From a virus: a stretch of 26,652 bases of DNA. Within the stretch, counting starts at the first letter, position 1. Each line of letters starts with the position of its first letter. Positions 1 to 6,935 of the stretch are shown piece by piece. Location: positions 1 to 26,652 of the IMG/VR virus record IMGVR_UViG_3300042549_011231. One strand, 5' to 3'. A program made the position numbers and the translations under genes. Below the pieces are notes generated by a model. It was given only the letters and a program-made list of their open reading frames with translations, made no database searches and was not told the DNA's origin.

Positions 1-141
1 AGCGGGAGCCTCGGCAGCGGGAGCCTCGGCAGCGGGAGCCTCGGCAGCGGGAGCCTCGGCAGCGGGAGCCTCGGCAGCGGGAGCCTCGGCAGCGGGAGCC
101 TCGGCAGCGGGAGCCTCGGCAGCGGGAGCCTCGGCAGCGGG
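1..141. repeat. 15-bp tandem repeat, nine exact copies plus six bases
   Basis: The unit AGCGGGAGCCTCGGC repeats without a mismatch from 1 to 135, and a tenth partial unit ends at 141. The array begins at or before the window edge, so its true length is unknown. Read on the minus strand it encodes the pentapeptide A-E-A-P-A in frame. The unit length is a multiple of three, so slippage would change protein length without breaking the frame. Confidence 0.97.
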
Positions 142-231
142 CTCGATGCGAGCGGCGCTCGCATCCTCGCCCAGCTGGGGAACAGCGACGGCGGCCGGGG
201 TGGCGGCGGTTCGGGCGTTGCGACGGGACAT
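1..231 (-). CDS. Unknown phage protein with AEAPA repeats, C-terminus cut off by window
   Basis: This is an open frame from the ATG at 229-231 to the window edge: 77 residues, incomplete. AAGG stands about 8 nt upstream of the ATG, and the gene begins 14 nt after the stop of the upstream small gene, so it belongs to the packaging operon. Residues 1-22 are basic to neutral, residues 23-29 (DASAARI) are encoded by the dispersed palindrome, and from residue 32 onward the chain is pure AEAPA repeat. Such Ala/Pro/Glu tracts usually act as extended linkers. It lies where a portal or head-joining gene often follows TerL, but nothing visible supports that function. It could equally be a scaffold-like or accessory head protein. 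Confidence 0.7.
   Translation of the reverse strand, partial: MSRRNARTAATPAAVAVPQLGEDASAARIEPAAEAPAAEAPAAEAPAAEAPAAEAPAAEAPAAEAPAAEAPAAEAPA
145..165. repeat. Dispersed in-frame palindrome, copy 1
   Basis: This is an imperfect 21-bp palindrome with 9-bp arms around GGC; the core is GCGAGCGGCGCTCGC. Here it is read on the minus strand as D-A-S-A-A-R-I, residues 23-29 of the partial repeat protein. Three other copies lie at 9438, 16070 and 19374, all in the same codon phase. Confidence 0.9.
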
Positions 232-245
232 GGCGGGCCTTGCGA

Positions 246-464
246 CTAGAGGGGAAGCGGCGCCTGGGCCGGGAGCGGCGCGGCGGGGGTGAAGTCCGGG
301 TGCTCGGCGCAGAAGTCGCCGGCCTTGACGGTCGGCCAGACGGCCAGGCGCAGGATCGAGTCCGGCATCGGGGACCGGCGGCGGCACTGCAGGCCGGCCG
401 GACCGGAGTCATGCCGGAAGGGGCAGGTCTCGCAGCGGGCGGCCTGGGCGGACGTGTCTGGCAT
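246..464 (-). CDS. Small cysteine-containing phage protein, unknown function
   Basis: This is a 72-residue protein starting at the ATG at 462-464, with GGAG 9 nt upstream and 16 nt after the TerL stop. It carries a C-x2-C pair (C12, C15), another Cys near residue 27 and one near 52 followed by E-H, a spacing that could bind zinc. The tail is Pro/Leu rich. Position directly after the large terminase matches the slot of small head-completion proteins such as lambda gpW, but the sequence does not resemble gpW. A longer overlapping frame through TerL is a shadow, so the internal ATG is preferred. Real gene likely; function unknown. Confidence 0.65.
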   Translation of the reverse strand: MPDTSAQAARCETCPFRHDSGPAGLQCRRRSPMPDSILRLAVWPTVKAGDFCAEHPDFTPAAPLPAQAPLPL

Positions 465-480
465 GGGCGGGGTCTCCAGC

Positions 481-2604
481 TCAGGCCAGACGGGTGGCCA
501 GGGAGCGTTTCTTCTTGAGAGAGGCGTCCGGATCTGCAGGTGCGGCCGCGGCGGCTTCCGCGGCGGCCTGCTCGGCCTCGAGCTCGGCCACGTCCTGGAC
601 GTAGCTGTTGAGGTCCCAGGGCGCCGCCCAGCTGGGCGGCTTTGCCCAGTCGAGGCGTGACAGGCCGTGCAGGTGGGCGAGGACGTGGGTGCCGACCAGT
701 TGGTCGAGCGCTTCGTTCTTCGCCGAGGAAACCTTCTTTTCCCAGCGCGCGCCCACCTGGTGCTCGGCCGTCGCCTGTTCGAAGAAGGCGTGGGGCCGGC
801 GCTCAGAGCGCAAGGCATATGGGAAGTTGACGTAGAAGGGTCCGCGCTCGGCGACCGCCAGCTGGCCCGCCAGATCGTCCTTGAACAGGTTGGGGTTGAA
901 GGAGGCGACCGGCACCTGGTTCTGGGATGCGGCGGAGGCCTTCCGGGCCGTGTCAGGATAGACCACCTGCAGCCGCGGAGCGAGGAGCGCGCTGGCGCCG
1001 CCGGTGAGGATGATGGTCCAGGCGTCGCGGCCGGAAATGACACCGATGCGGCGCGTCCGCTTCGCCTTCTTCCAACGTCGCCAGGCGGTATAGGCCTGAG
1101 CTGTGACGCCGGGCTCACCCCGGGAATCGACGCCCATGCTGCGGACGCCCATCACCCGGGGCGATCCGTCGCCCAGGGGGAACTTGCGGTCGAACAGGGC
1201 GAGCAGCCGGTCCCAGTCGGCGCCCGACGTTGTCGGCTCGATCGCCCTGCCAGTCTCCGGATCCTGGGCCAGCCGGCCCCGGTCGATGATCCAGCTCTGG
1301 CTGTTCTCGCCCCAGCCCCGGTAGAGGTAGTCGAAGCCCCATTTCTGCACGTCGACGAAGAGGGTGATGAACCGGACGCCCTCTGGCACGACGCCCAGGT
1401 CGAGGTTGCGATCGGCGCGTTCGGCCAGGGTGTCGGCGTCGACGGACCCGGCGGCCTTCTTCTTCGAGTAGGGAATGCCCCACTGCTTGATGATAACCTG
1501 ACGGATGGCGGCGTCTTCGCCGGACACCTCGGCCTCGCGTTCTGCCTTGACCCTGGCGCGGGCCAGGCCGCCGATCCCCCCGATGACGAAGGGCGACATG
1601 GCCCCATGGATCCAAAAGCCGGCAGTGTCGCGGCTGACCAGCTCGCCGGTCACCTCACCGCCCTCGGAGATCTCCTGGCCGTCGCCGATCCATCCGCCGA
1701 ACCGGTTGAACGCGTCGAGGTTCATGGCCTCCCGGTGATGATCGGCGATGGCGCAGCCGTTGACCGGGCAAAGCAGGTGGGCTTCGCGCTCGATGACGTC
1801 CAGAGGGACGTCGGGATCCTCGGGATACTTGATGACCATGACGCGCTTGGCGGTCGGCGCCGGGCTCGAGGTGGCGCCGCATTGAGGGCAGCGCCAGTAC
1901 CAGACGCACTGATCGCTGTCGGCGTAGATCGACATGATGCCGGCGGTCCAGTCGGTCGCCGGATCCAGGCCCTTGGCCATGTCAGGGTGGCTGATGGCCA
2001 GCAGTTTCGACTGGCGGCCGAAGGTCTGGCGCCGGATGTCCAGCATGCCCTTGACGTCGCCGAGCAGCAGCCAGTTGTCGATTTCGTCGGCCACGATGCG
2101 CGGGGCCGATTTGTTGATCAGCGTCTTGGGGTGGGCGGAGAGGAACTCCACCGTCATGCCCCTGAAGCGCTTGAAGTGCAGGCTGTCGTCGACGGCCTTG
2201 GTTCCCAGGCGGGCCTTCATGCCGTCGTGGGTGTCGATCATCGGGTTGATGCGCGACTTGACGTAGGCTTCCACCCCTTCGTCGGACTGCATGTACCAGA
2301 GGAAGTTGGCCGGGTCGGCCTCGACGCTCCGCAGCAGCCAGTTCTCGGCGGCGACCGTCTTGGCCACCTGGCCGGGCCCGACGATGGCGATGGTCGTGTG
2401 CTCGATGCTGTCCAGCCGCTCGGATGGCAGGACGGTGTAGGGAACCCGGTTGTTGCTCCACAGTCCGACATGGCCGCCGCCGGCGTTGTCCAGCCAGCGG
2501 TTCTTGCAGGCGTAGGCGGGGACGCTCAGCCGCTCCGGCGGAAGGAAGGACTCCAGGCACGCCAGCATGATCGCCGAGGCGCTGGCGTAGGGGGCGGTGA
2601 ACAT
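481..2604 (-). CDS. Phage terminase large subunit, GpA family
   Basis: This is the 707-residue motor-nuclease that cuts concatemeric DNA and pumps it into proheads. The N-terminal ATPase has a deviant Walker A (VGPGQVAKT, residues 75-83, with Ala where Gly is usual), Walker B VADEID (171-176) and a coupling motif LLAISHP (201-207). A Cys cluster follows (C239/C242 and C279/C284), plausibly a zinc ribbon. The nuclease domain shows FVDVQ (D418) and GVDSRG (D493), consistent with RNase H-fold acidic residues. Length and order fit lambda gpA relatives. The ATG at 2602-2604 has GAGGG 6 nt upstream, embedded in the end of the TerS gene, so the two are probably translationally coupled. The C-terminus is Ala-rich then Lys/Arg-rich. 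Confidence 0.95.
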   Translation of the reverse strand: MFTAPYASASAIMLACLESFLPPERLSVPAYACKNRWLDNAGGGHVGLWSNNRVPYTVLPSERLDSIEHTTIAIVGPGQVAKTVAAENWLLRSVEADPANFLWYMQSDEGVEAYVKSRINPMIDTHDGMKARLGTKAVDDSLHFKRFRGMTVEFLSAHPKTLINKSAPRIVADEIDNWLLLGDVKGMLDIRRQTFGRQSKLLAISHPDMAKGLDPATDWTAGIMSIYADSDQCVWYWRCPQCGATSSPAPTAKRVMVIKYPEDPDVPLDVIEREAHLLCPVNGCAIADHHREAMNLDAFNRFGGWIGDGQEISEGGEVTGELVSRDTAGFWIHGAMSPFVIGGIGGLARARVKAEREAEVSGEDAAIRQVIIKQWGIPYSKKKAAGSVDADTLAERADRNLDLGVVPEGVRFITLFVDVQKWGFDYLYRGWGENSQSWIIDRGRLAQDPETGRAIEPTTSGADWDRLLALFDRKFPLGDGSPRVMGVRSMGVDSRGEPGVTAQAYTAWRRWKKAKRTRRIGVISGRDAWTIILTGGASALLAPRLQVVYPDTARKASAASQNQVPVASFNPNLFKDDLAGQLAVAERGPFYVNFPYALRSERRPHAFFEQATAEHQVGARWEKKVSSAKNEALDQLVGTHVLAHLHGLSRLDWAKPPSWAAPWDLNSYVQDVAELEAEQAAAEAAAAAPADPDASLKKKRSLATRLA

Positions 2605-2612
2605 CGGGGCCC

Positions 2613-3185
2613 TCAGAGGTCCTGGACGAGCTTCTGGCGCAGGGTCTGGATGGTCGTCCGCATCATCCCCTCGACCTTGCCCTTCATGGCGTAGGAGACC
2701 CGCTCGGACAGGCCGAACTCCTGGGCTAGCGCGTCGGGCATGGCCAGCAAAGCGCTGCGGAGCTCGACCAGGGTTGTGTCAACGACCATCCGCATCTCGG
2801 AGGCCTCGACCAGCTCGCCGCGGCTGCGCTTGAGCCGGTCGATCTTCAGGTCGGCATCGGCCTGGTCGCGCTGCTGGCGGGCAGTGGCCTCGCCCTGGTG
2901 CTGCTGGCGGACAGCAGCGAGAACGACCGGGGCTGGCGGCGCCTCCTCGTCCGGATCCACCGCCTGGGGAAGCCCGACCTCGCTGGGCGCGCCGTTCAGA
3001 TAGGCGACGACCTGGTGCAGGTCGAACTTCCATCCGCCGCCGCGATCGCCGCGGCTAACCACCGGGAAGCTACGGTCAGAATTCAGCCGCCGGTCCAGCT
3101 TGGGGCGCGACCAGCCCAGGGCTTCGCACAGTTCCTTCTTACCAACGGTCGCCGCTCCGGCAGTCTTCACAGCAACAGCCGACAT
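2613..3185 (-). CDS. Phage terminase small subunit, Nu1-like
   Basis: This is a DNA-recognition subunit of about 190 residues for packaging. The N-terminus has a winged-helix signature: VGKKELCEALGWSRPKLDRRL, then a W-K-F-D-L wing and HQVVAYLNG, typical of Nu1/DUF1441-type small terminases. A charged, probably coiled-coil segment follows (near DADLKIDRLKRSRGELVEA), and a C-terminal helical part would contact TerL. I chose the ATG at 3183-3185 because AGGGGG lies about 8 nt upstream; an in-frame GTG at 3245 would add 20 residues but has no ribosome site. The stop is 8 nt before the TerL start. Function is assigned from domain pattern and from adjacency to TerL. Confidence 0.88.
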   Translation of the reverse strand: MSAVAVKTAGAATVGKKELCEALGWSRPKLDRRLNSDRSFPVVSRGDRGGGWKFDLHQVVAYLNGAPSEVGLPQAVDPDEEAPPAPVVLAAVRQQHQGEATARQQRDQADADLKIDRLKRSRGELVEASEMRMVVDTTLVELRSALLAMPDALAQEFGLSERVSYAMKGKVEGMMRTTIQTLRQKLVQDL

Positions 3186-3200
3186 TTCCGGCCCCCTGTA

Positions 3201-3270
3201 ATGCTGTGCAACGCGTGCAACGGGACCAAACGTAACGCGTGTCACAGTGTATCGCGTTATTTTTACACGG
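3201..3270 (-). promoter_or_regulatory. Possible promoter/operator of the terminase genes
   Basis: The gap between the TerS ATG and the next gene upstream (3186-3347) holds two tandem 9-mers, GTGCAACGC and GTGCAACGG (3206-3223), then two ACGCGT sites. An AT-rich stretch at 3256-3266 is framed by GTGTA and TACAC in inverted order. AT content rises sharply against the surroundings. No convincing -35/-10 pair can be named. Low-confidence regulatory call. Confidence 0.3.
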
Positions 3271-3312
3271 TCAGTGAAATAGCCCGGGGCGCGAAATACC
3301 CCCGTTGGGCTT

Positions 3313-3347
3313 AGACCCCTGGGAAGGACCCGCGATAGGGGGGGTCT
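3313..3347 (-). terminator. Possible hairpin after the 3348-3968 gene
   Basis: The arms AGACCCC (3313-3319) and GGGGTCT (3341-3347) are perfect inverted repeats with a 21-nt loop, directly after the stop codon of the minus-strand gene. There is no T-run behind it, so an intrinsic terminator is doubtful; it may be a weak stop or processing site. Confidence 0.25.
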
Positions 3348-3968
3348 CTACTGGGCGGTGGCCATGGCGCGGGCCCATGCGGCCTCATAGGCCTGGACGT
3401 AGCAGCCTTCGATGACGGACTTGGCGCGGCGTTGGTAGCCGAGGACCGGCTTGATGTCCTTCGGATCCTCGAACTGGACCAGCAGCTTCAGGCGCGAGGC
3501 CTTCTTGCCACCGGCTCTTTGCCAGACACCCGAGACGATGGCGCCCTTCTTCGTCGTCACCTTGCCGACGAAGACGGTGGGCTTGGCCTTCAGCGTGGCC
3601 AGCTTGGACTTGGGCAGGTTGCCGTAGCTGTTCAGCGCCACGCCGCGCGGGGCCAGGATAGCCCGCTTGCTGCCCAGGCGCTGCAGTCCGCCGGTCTCGG
3701 TTGGGGCGAGGTAGGCCGCCTGGATATCCTTGGCAAAGACCGTGGCCGTGGGCGAACTCTTGCGGGCCGGCACGATGGCGAAGGCCTTGAGCGTGAAGGG
3801 CGTCGGCCGATCCAGCACCGCGGGCAACGCTCTGGTCTCGGCGGCCTGGACGGTCTGGGCGATCTTGGTCAGGGCCAGCGCGTTGACGAACGGGATCTGG
3901 TCCCGCTGCAGGCCCTTCATCTCGGCGCGCAGATCCTTCAGCGCGGGGCCAAGATCGAACTGGAACAA
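3348..3968 (-). CDS. Unknown phage protein upstream of terminase
   Basis: This is a basic protein of about 206 residues, rich in Lys, Ala and Thr, with no membrane segment or signal peptide. A conserved-looking block reads IPFVNALALTKIAQTVQAAE, then LDRPTPFTLKAF. That style occurs in phage proteins sometimes annotated as minor tail or structural, but I cannot confirm a family. The start is a TTG at 3966-3968, chosen because GGAGGG sits exactly 7 nt upstream; a TTG at 3983 would add five residues but has no ribosome site. It is preceded by a strong hairpin (3988-4018) and lies between the NusG-family gene and TerS, so it may be the first gene of the late region. Confidence 0.7.
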   Translation of the reverse strand: MFQFDLGPALKDLRAEMKGLQRDQIPFVNALALTKIAQTVQAAETRALPAVLDRPTPFTLKAFAIVPARKSSPTATVFAKDIQAAYLAPTETGGLQRLGSKRAILAPRGVALNSYGNLPKSKLATLKAKPTVFVGKVTTKKGAIVSGVWQRAGGKKASRLKLLVQFEDPKDIKPVLGYQRRAKSVIEGCYVQAYEAAWARAMATAQ

Positions 3969-3987
3969 AGCCCGGCCCTCCAAGGAA

Positions 3988-4018
3988 GGCGCGGGGCTGG
4001 ATGGGCCAGCCCCGCGCC
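3988..4018 (-). terminator. Strong 13-bp GC-rich hairpin in the leader
   Basis: GGCGCGGGGCTGG (3988-4000) pairs perfectly with 4006-4018 around a 5-nt loop. It sits 7 nt before the ribosome-binding site of the minus-strand gene at 3968. No T-run follows on either strand. It could pause or terminate transcription arriving from the NusG-family gene, or block the ribosome site when folded. Confidence 0.4.
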
Positions 4019-4074
4019 AGGTCGGTCAGGGGAGGAACGTCCAGCGAAGGGACGAGAGCCGCAATCAGCAGGCC

Positions 4075-4155
4075 CTATCTCCAGTCACGAAGAAGCCCGC
4101 CGCGGCGAACCGGGCGGGCTTTCAGGAATTCCACGTTGCGTCCCGACTTGGCCAT
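4075..4155 (-). CDS. Possible 26-residue leader peptide
   Basis: This short frame starts at the ATG at 4153-4155 with GAGG 9 nt upstream and ends at TAG 4075-4077. The peptide is strongly basic (starts MAKSGRNVEF, ends LLRDWR). The 4093-4121 hairpin lies inside its coding sequence and encodes Arg, Pro and Gly codons. That geometry resembles a translated attenuator, but a chance open frame in GC-rich DNA is quite possible. No homologue is known to me. Confidence 0.25.
   Translation of the reverse strand: MAKSGRNVEFLKARPVRRGGLLRDWR
4093..4121 (-). terminator. Candidate terminator or attenuator hairpin after the NusG-family gene
   Basis: AAGCCCGCC (4093-4101) pairs perfectly with GGCGGGCTT (4113-4121), with an 11-nt loop. 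It lies 89 nt past the stop of the minus-strand NusG-family gene. On the plus strand it is followed by TT then C; on the minus strand by CTTC. The T-tracts are poor, so efficiency is uncertain. The arrangement of regulator, hairpin, late gene resembles antiterminator loci. Confidence 0.4.
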
Positions 4156-4209
4156 TGAGAAACGCCTCAAGGCCACCTGTCAGTCAATGCCTGTGCGCAC
4201 CGTCCCGGC

Positions 4210-4821
4210 TCATGCGGACAACCGAGCCTTCGAGACCTTCGTACGCGAATCACGCCCGCACATGGAAATTAGGATTTCGCAGCGGTCGTCGTCAACGTCC
4301 CCGCAATAGATGGCTTTCAGCTCCCCCAGCACCCCGGCCATCTCGACCCGGACTTCGTCGCCGATCTTCACATCGGCGAGGCGGGCGTCCAGTTCCTGGG
4401 CGCTCATCAGTTCGTTGAGCCCAGCGGCCTCGGCCAGCTGCAGCGCCTCGATGACGCCGCGACGCACCGGCGAGGGCCGGTCCCGCGTGCCCAGCACCGA
4501 GCGGACGCCCCGGGTGATGAAGATGCTGGACCATTCCTGGGCGGTGCGAACCCGGACGAAGACGTAGCCCGGGAAGAGCACCCGCGCTTCGATGGCGTCG
4601 ACCACCTGCCGAACCTGCCGGCCCTGACGCTGGATGAACATCACCCGCTTCACCGGACGACGCCACGTCGGCAGGAAGACCTCATGCTTGGCCTGCCGCA
4701 GGTTCTCGACCGCGAAGGTCTCTTGCTTGGTGTTGACCTGGACCACGTGCCAGCGAGGCTTCAGCCCCCCGCCAGCTTCGTCCATCGCCGTCTCGCTCAT
4801 CTCCGACTTGATCGTGCTCAT
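4210..4821 (-). CDS. NusG-family transcription elongation factor (phage paralogue)
   Basis: This 203-residue protein has the two-domain NusG plan. The NGN domain covers about residues 22-115: WHVVQVNTKQETFAVENL, then FLPTWRR and the signature LFPGYVFV. A C-terminal KOW-type barrel of about 50 residues begins at KIGDEVRV. NusG paralogues such as RfaH and LoaP bind RNA polymerase and suppress pausing or termination in selected operons. The ATG at 4819-4821 has GGAAGG 9 nt upstream. A host housekeeping nusG is normally next to secE and rplK, absent here, so this is a specialised phage copy. It is followed by two hairpins and then packaging genes, suggesting it permits late transcription to read through. 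Target specificity is inference. Confidence 0.88.
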   Translation of the reverse strand: MSTIKSEMSETAMDEAGGGLKPRWHVVQVNTKQETFAVENLRQAKHEVFLPTWRRPVKRVMFIQRQGRQVRQVVDAIEARVLFPGYVFVRVRTAQEWSSIFITRGVRSVLGTRDRPSPVRRGVIEALQLAEAAGLNELMSAQELDARLADVKIGDEVRVEMAGVLGELKAIYCGDVDDDRCEILISMCGRDSRTKVSKARLSA

Positions 4822-4887
4822 CGCCCTTTGCCTTCCGACACACCCGACATGATGGCCGCATCCCGCGAGCGGCCTTTGAAACCCGAC

Positions 4888-5124
4888 CGTTCCGGCGGCG
4901 TTCCGCCGACCGTTCCAGTATAACTATTTGATATTGTTATATAATAAGAAGGGTGGAACGGGTGGAACGCATGGAACGCACCTGTGGCGTCGCGCGCCCC
5001 CGCTCGCCTGTGTGCTCGCACGGGGGTCATGGCCGTTCCACCGTTCCACCCGTTCCAGTCCCCCATTTCCTATTGGAAATCATAGGGTTCCTCCGGAACG
5101 CCGACCGTTCCACCCACCGTTCCA
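4888..5124. other. Candidate phage replication origin: twelve TGGAACG-type repeats in four triplets
   Basis: The 7-mer TGGAACG or its complement CGTTCCA occurs at 4911, 4954, 4963, 4972, 5034, 5042, 5051, 5106 and 5118. One-base variants (CGTTCCG/CGGAACG) lie at 4888, 4899 and 5094. They form four groups of three with 8-12 bp spacing: 4888/4899/4911, 4954/4963/4972, 5034/5042/5051, 5094/5106/5118. An AT-rich block sits between groups one and two. Repeated short sites beside an AT-rich element, next to primase and helicase genes, are the usual form of an iteron origin. The array overlaps the 3' end of the helicase gene. It also accounts for the 4822-5069 gap, where I support no other gene. Confidence 0.6.
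4918..4950. other. AT-rich block, possible DNA-unwinding element
   Basis: From 4919 to 4950 only 4 of 32 bases are G or C, the lowest GC stretch I noticed in this otherwise very GC-rich window. It is flanked on both sides by the 7-mer repeats. It is consistent with an unwinding element; a promoter is the main alternative. Confidence 0.55.
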
Positions 5125-6935
5125 CCGCCATCCGAGGACAGGCGATCGAACCAGGGGGTGAGGGGGATGATGGTCCCGCGCTGCTTCTCTCCAGCGCCGA
5201 AGCGCACGGAGTTCTTGGTCGGTCGGGTCTGATATGCCTCGCCGAGAACGTCAAGATTGCGCAACGCCCGGGGCCAATCCGTCCATACCGTGCCCCGGTA
5301 TATCCGCTCGAGGGCGGGATGGTTGTTTGAGACGATCAAGACGGGGGCGCCGCTGTAGCCGTCGGATAGTCCGGTCAGCAGCCCGTGGGCCTTGAGCACG
5401 TCCTCATAGAGCCCCTTCTCGGTGATGGCATTGCGCTCGATTAGCTCGCCCAAGGTGGCGCGCCGGTCCTTCGAATGTTGCCCGCTGTCCCAGGCGAGCA
5501 GGTGGGCCATGGCGTCGGCGCCCGGATTGTTGGTCCGACCCTGAGTTTCCCGCTCGACCAGCAAGGGCGCCCAGAAGGCGACCTCCATTTCGGCTTCATC
5601 GAGCGTCAGCGGCGCGTCGAACATCAACAGCCGCCGGCCGGCCGCCAGCATGGCGATCAGGTCGGCGGCTCGCGGCGCCTGCCCCCGCCTGGCCAGGGCG
5701 GCTTTCAGCATGGCAACGTCGCCTCGATAGCGGCCCGCCGATTTCAGCACCCGGCCCAGCAGCGCCGGCGCCAGGCGTATTGCCTTCTCCAGGGCCTCCA
5801 ACAGGTCGTCATCGGTGACGCCCCCCACCCCGCCAAGAGGCAGCATCCGCACCTCCACGACCCGGCTCACATCCTGGGGGGTCAGCCGCGGCGGGTTGAT
5901 CGCCGCCATCAGCACAGCCCCGACGGCCGTCTGGGTCCGGGCCATGCCGGTCCCGTCCATGCTTCCCTGCTTGCGGTTCGATCCGCTGCCGGTGGCCATG
6001 TCGCGGATCAGCTCCATCACCTTCTCGACGTCGCCACCCCCTTGGGAGTCGGCCCTGGCCTCGGCTTCGTCCAGCAGAACGGGCCGCGCGTTGCCGGCCA
6101 GATCGCTTCGGAGCCCCGCCTCGGTAAACTTGCTGATCACCTCCCCGGCCAGCCCGCTCATCAGGCCCTGCAGGAAGTGCATCAGGGTGGTCTTGCCGGA
6201 CCCCGCCAGCGCGTGAATCAGCAGGTGACCCCGGAACGGCGCCGCCGCCCCCAGCATGGCGCCGCCGACCCACCCCAGGACGACATCGGCCCCGGTCAGC
6301 CCCTCATCCCCGATCGGCTCGAACCGCCACATGTCCAGCGCCTCCCGCGCCCAGACGGCGTCCGCCAGCGCGAACTTCCCCTTCGGCTCGGGGGCGCGGG
6401 GGCGAAGGCTGTAGAGCGGCCCACTGGTCCGCCGCATGGCCTCGGCGATGGTCACCCGTCGGGCCTTGCCGACAAAGTCCACCTCGATCAGCTCATCGCC
6501 CCGGTGCAGCACCACCGTCCCCGCCTCCCCGGGCCAGATACCCAGGCCCCGCTCGGTGCGCGATCGGTCGAACTTGCCGGCCTGCCGGCATTTGCGAACG
6601 AACCAGATGGCGGCCAGGTCGCGCAGGAACTTCTGCTCCGCCTCGTCTCGGAAGTAGTGCGACAGGAAGGACTGACCGGCGGCGCAGGCGAAGATATCAA
6701 CCTTCAGCATCGCCCCGACCTTCGAGGCCACGGCCGTGCGGATCTCGCCCTCAGGCATGGCGAACACCAGCTTGTCGTCATAGAAGCCCAGCGGCGTCAC
6801 CGGGCATTCCTCCATCGCCGGATCCGGCATGACGAAGATCTTGCGCTCGGCATGGTCCGGGCCCGCGTCGTCGGGCTCGGCATCCTCCATCTTGCCGGCG
6901 GCCAGCGCCTCGAATTCGTCCAGGCCTTCGCTCAC
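5070..6935 (-). CDS. Phage replicative helicase-like AAA+ ATPase
   Basis: This is a 621-residue protein. The N-terminal 200 residues are of unknown fold. The ATPase core shows Walker A ALAGSGKTT (242-250), Walker B VLLDEAEA (286-293), a sensor-like MAAINPP (343-349) and SRVVEV with a possible arginine finger. Phage D5/DUF927-type helicases have this core and are commonly encoded beside a primase. The ATG at 6933-6935 overlaps the primase stop by 4 nt, so the two are coupled. The last 25 or so residues (GGGTVGGTVGVPEE) are encoded by the repeat array, so the C-terminus may be shaped by origin sequence rather than by protein function. It probably unwinds phage DNA at the nearby candidate origin (inference). 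Confidence 0.82.
   Translation of the reverse strand: MSEGLDEFEALAAGKMEDAEPDDAGPDHAERKIFVMPDPAMEECPVTPLGFYDDKLVFAMPEGEIRTAVASKVGAMLKVDIFACAAGQSFLSHYFRDEAEQKFLRDLAAIWFVRKCRQAGKFDRSRTERGLGIWPGEAGTVVLHRGDELIEVDFVGKARRVTIAEAMRRTSGPLYSLRPRAPEPKGKFALADAVWAREALDMWRFEPIGDEGLTGADVVLGWVGGAMLGAAAPFRGHLLIHALAGSGKTTLMHFLQGLMSGLAGEVISKFTEAGLRSDLAGNARPVLLDEAEARADSQGGGDVEKVMELIRDMATGSGSNRKQGSMDGTGMARTQTAVGAVLMAAINPPRLTPQDVSRVVEVRMLPLGGVGGVTDDDLLEALEKAIRLAPALLGRVLKSAGRYRGDVAMLKAALARRGQAPRAADLIAMLAAGRRLLMFDAPLTLDEAEMEVAFWAPLLVERETQGRTNNPGADAMAHLLAWDSGQHSKDRRATLGELIERNAITEKGLYEDVLKAHGLLTGLSDGYSGAPVLIVSNNHPALERIYRGTVWTDWPRALRNLDVLGEAYQTRPTKNSVRFGAGEKQRGTIIPLTPWFDRLSSDGGGTVGGTVGVPEEPYDFQ

Noticed and set aside
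1-141. CRISPR-like array
   Set aside because: The 15-bp units are head-to-tail with no spacers; it is a coding minisatellite.
667-2694. 675-codon plus-strand frame opposite TerL
   Set aside because: It is the antisense shadow of the terminase gene; the minus frame carries clear TerL motifs. Long antisense frames are expected at this GC content.
3169-3176. ACAGCAAC, half of the repressor operator
   Set aside because: The second half-site is absent at the required 6-nt distance and the octamer is part of the TerS coding sequence (Val-Ala-Val codons).
4818-5066. 82-codon minus-strand frame between the helicase and the NusG-family gene, ending in an ATGA overlap with the latter
   Set aside because: Its sequence is mostly the translated 7-mer array and the AT-rich block (WNGWNGG, FHAFHPFHP), the only ribosome-like AGGA is 2 nt from the ATG, and the composition is unlike a folded protein. 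The ATGA overlap may be chance. Kept as a minor possibility.
5975-5988. GCGG-TTCGATC-CGC, looks like a tRNA T-arm
   Set aside because: It lies inside the helicase coding sequence and no acceptor or anticodon stem can be built around it.
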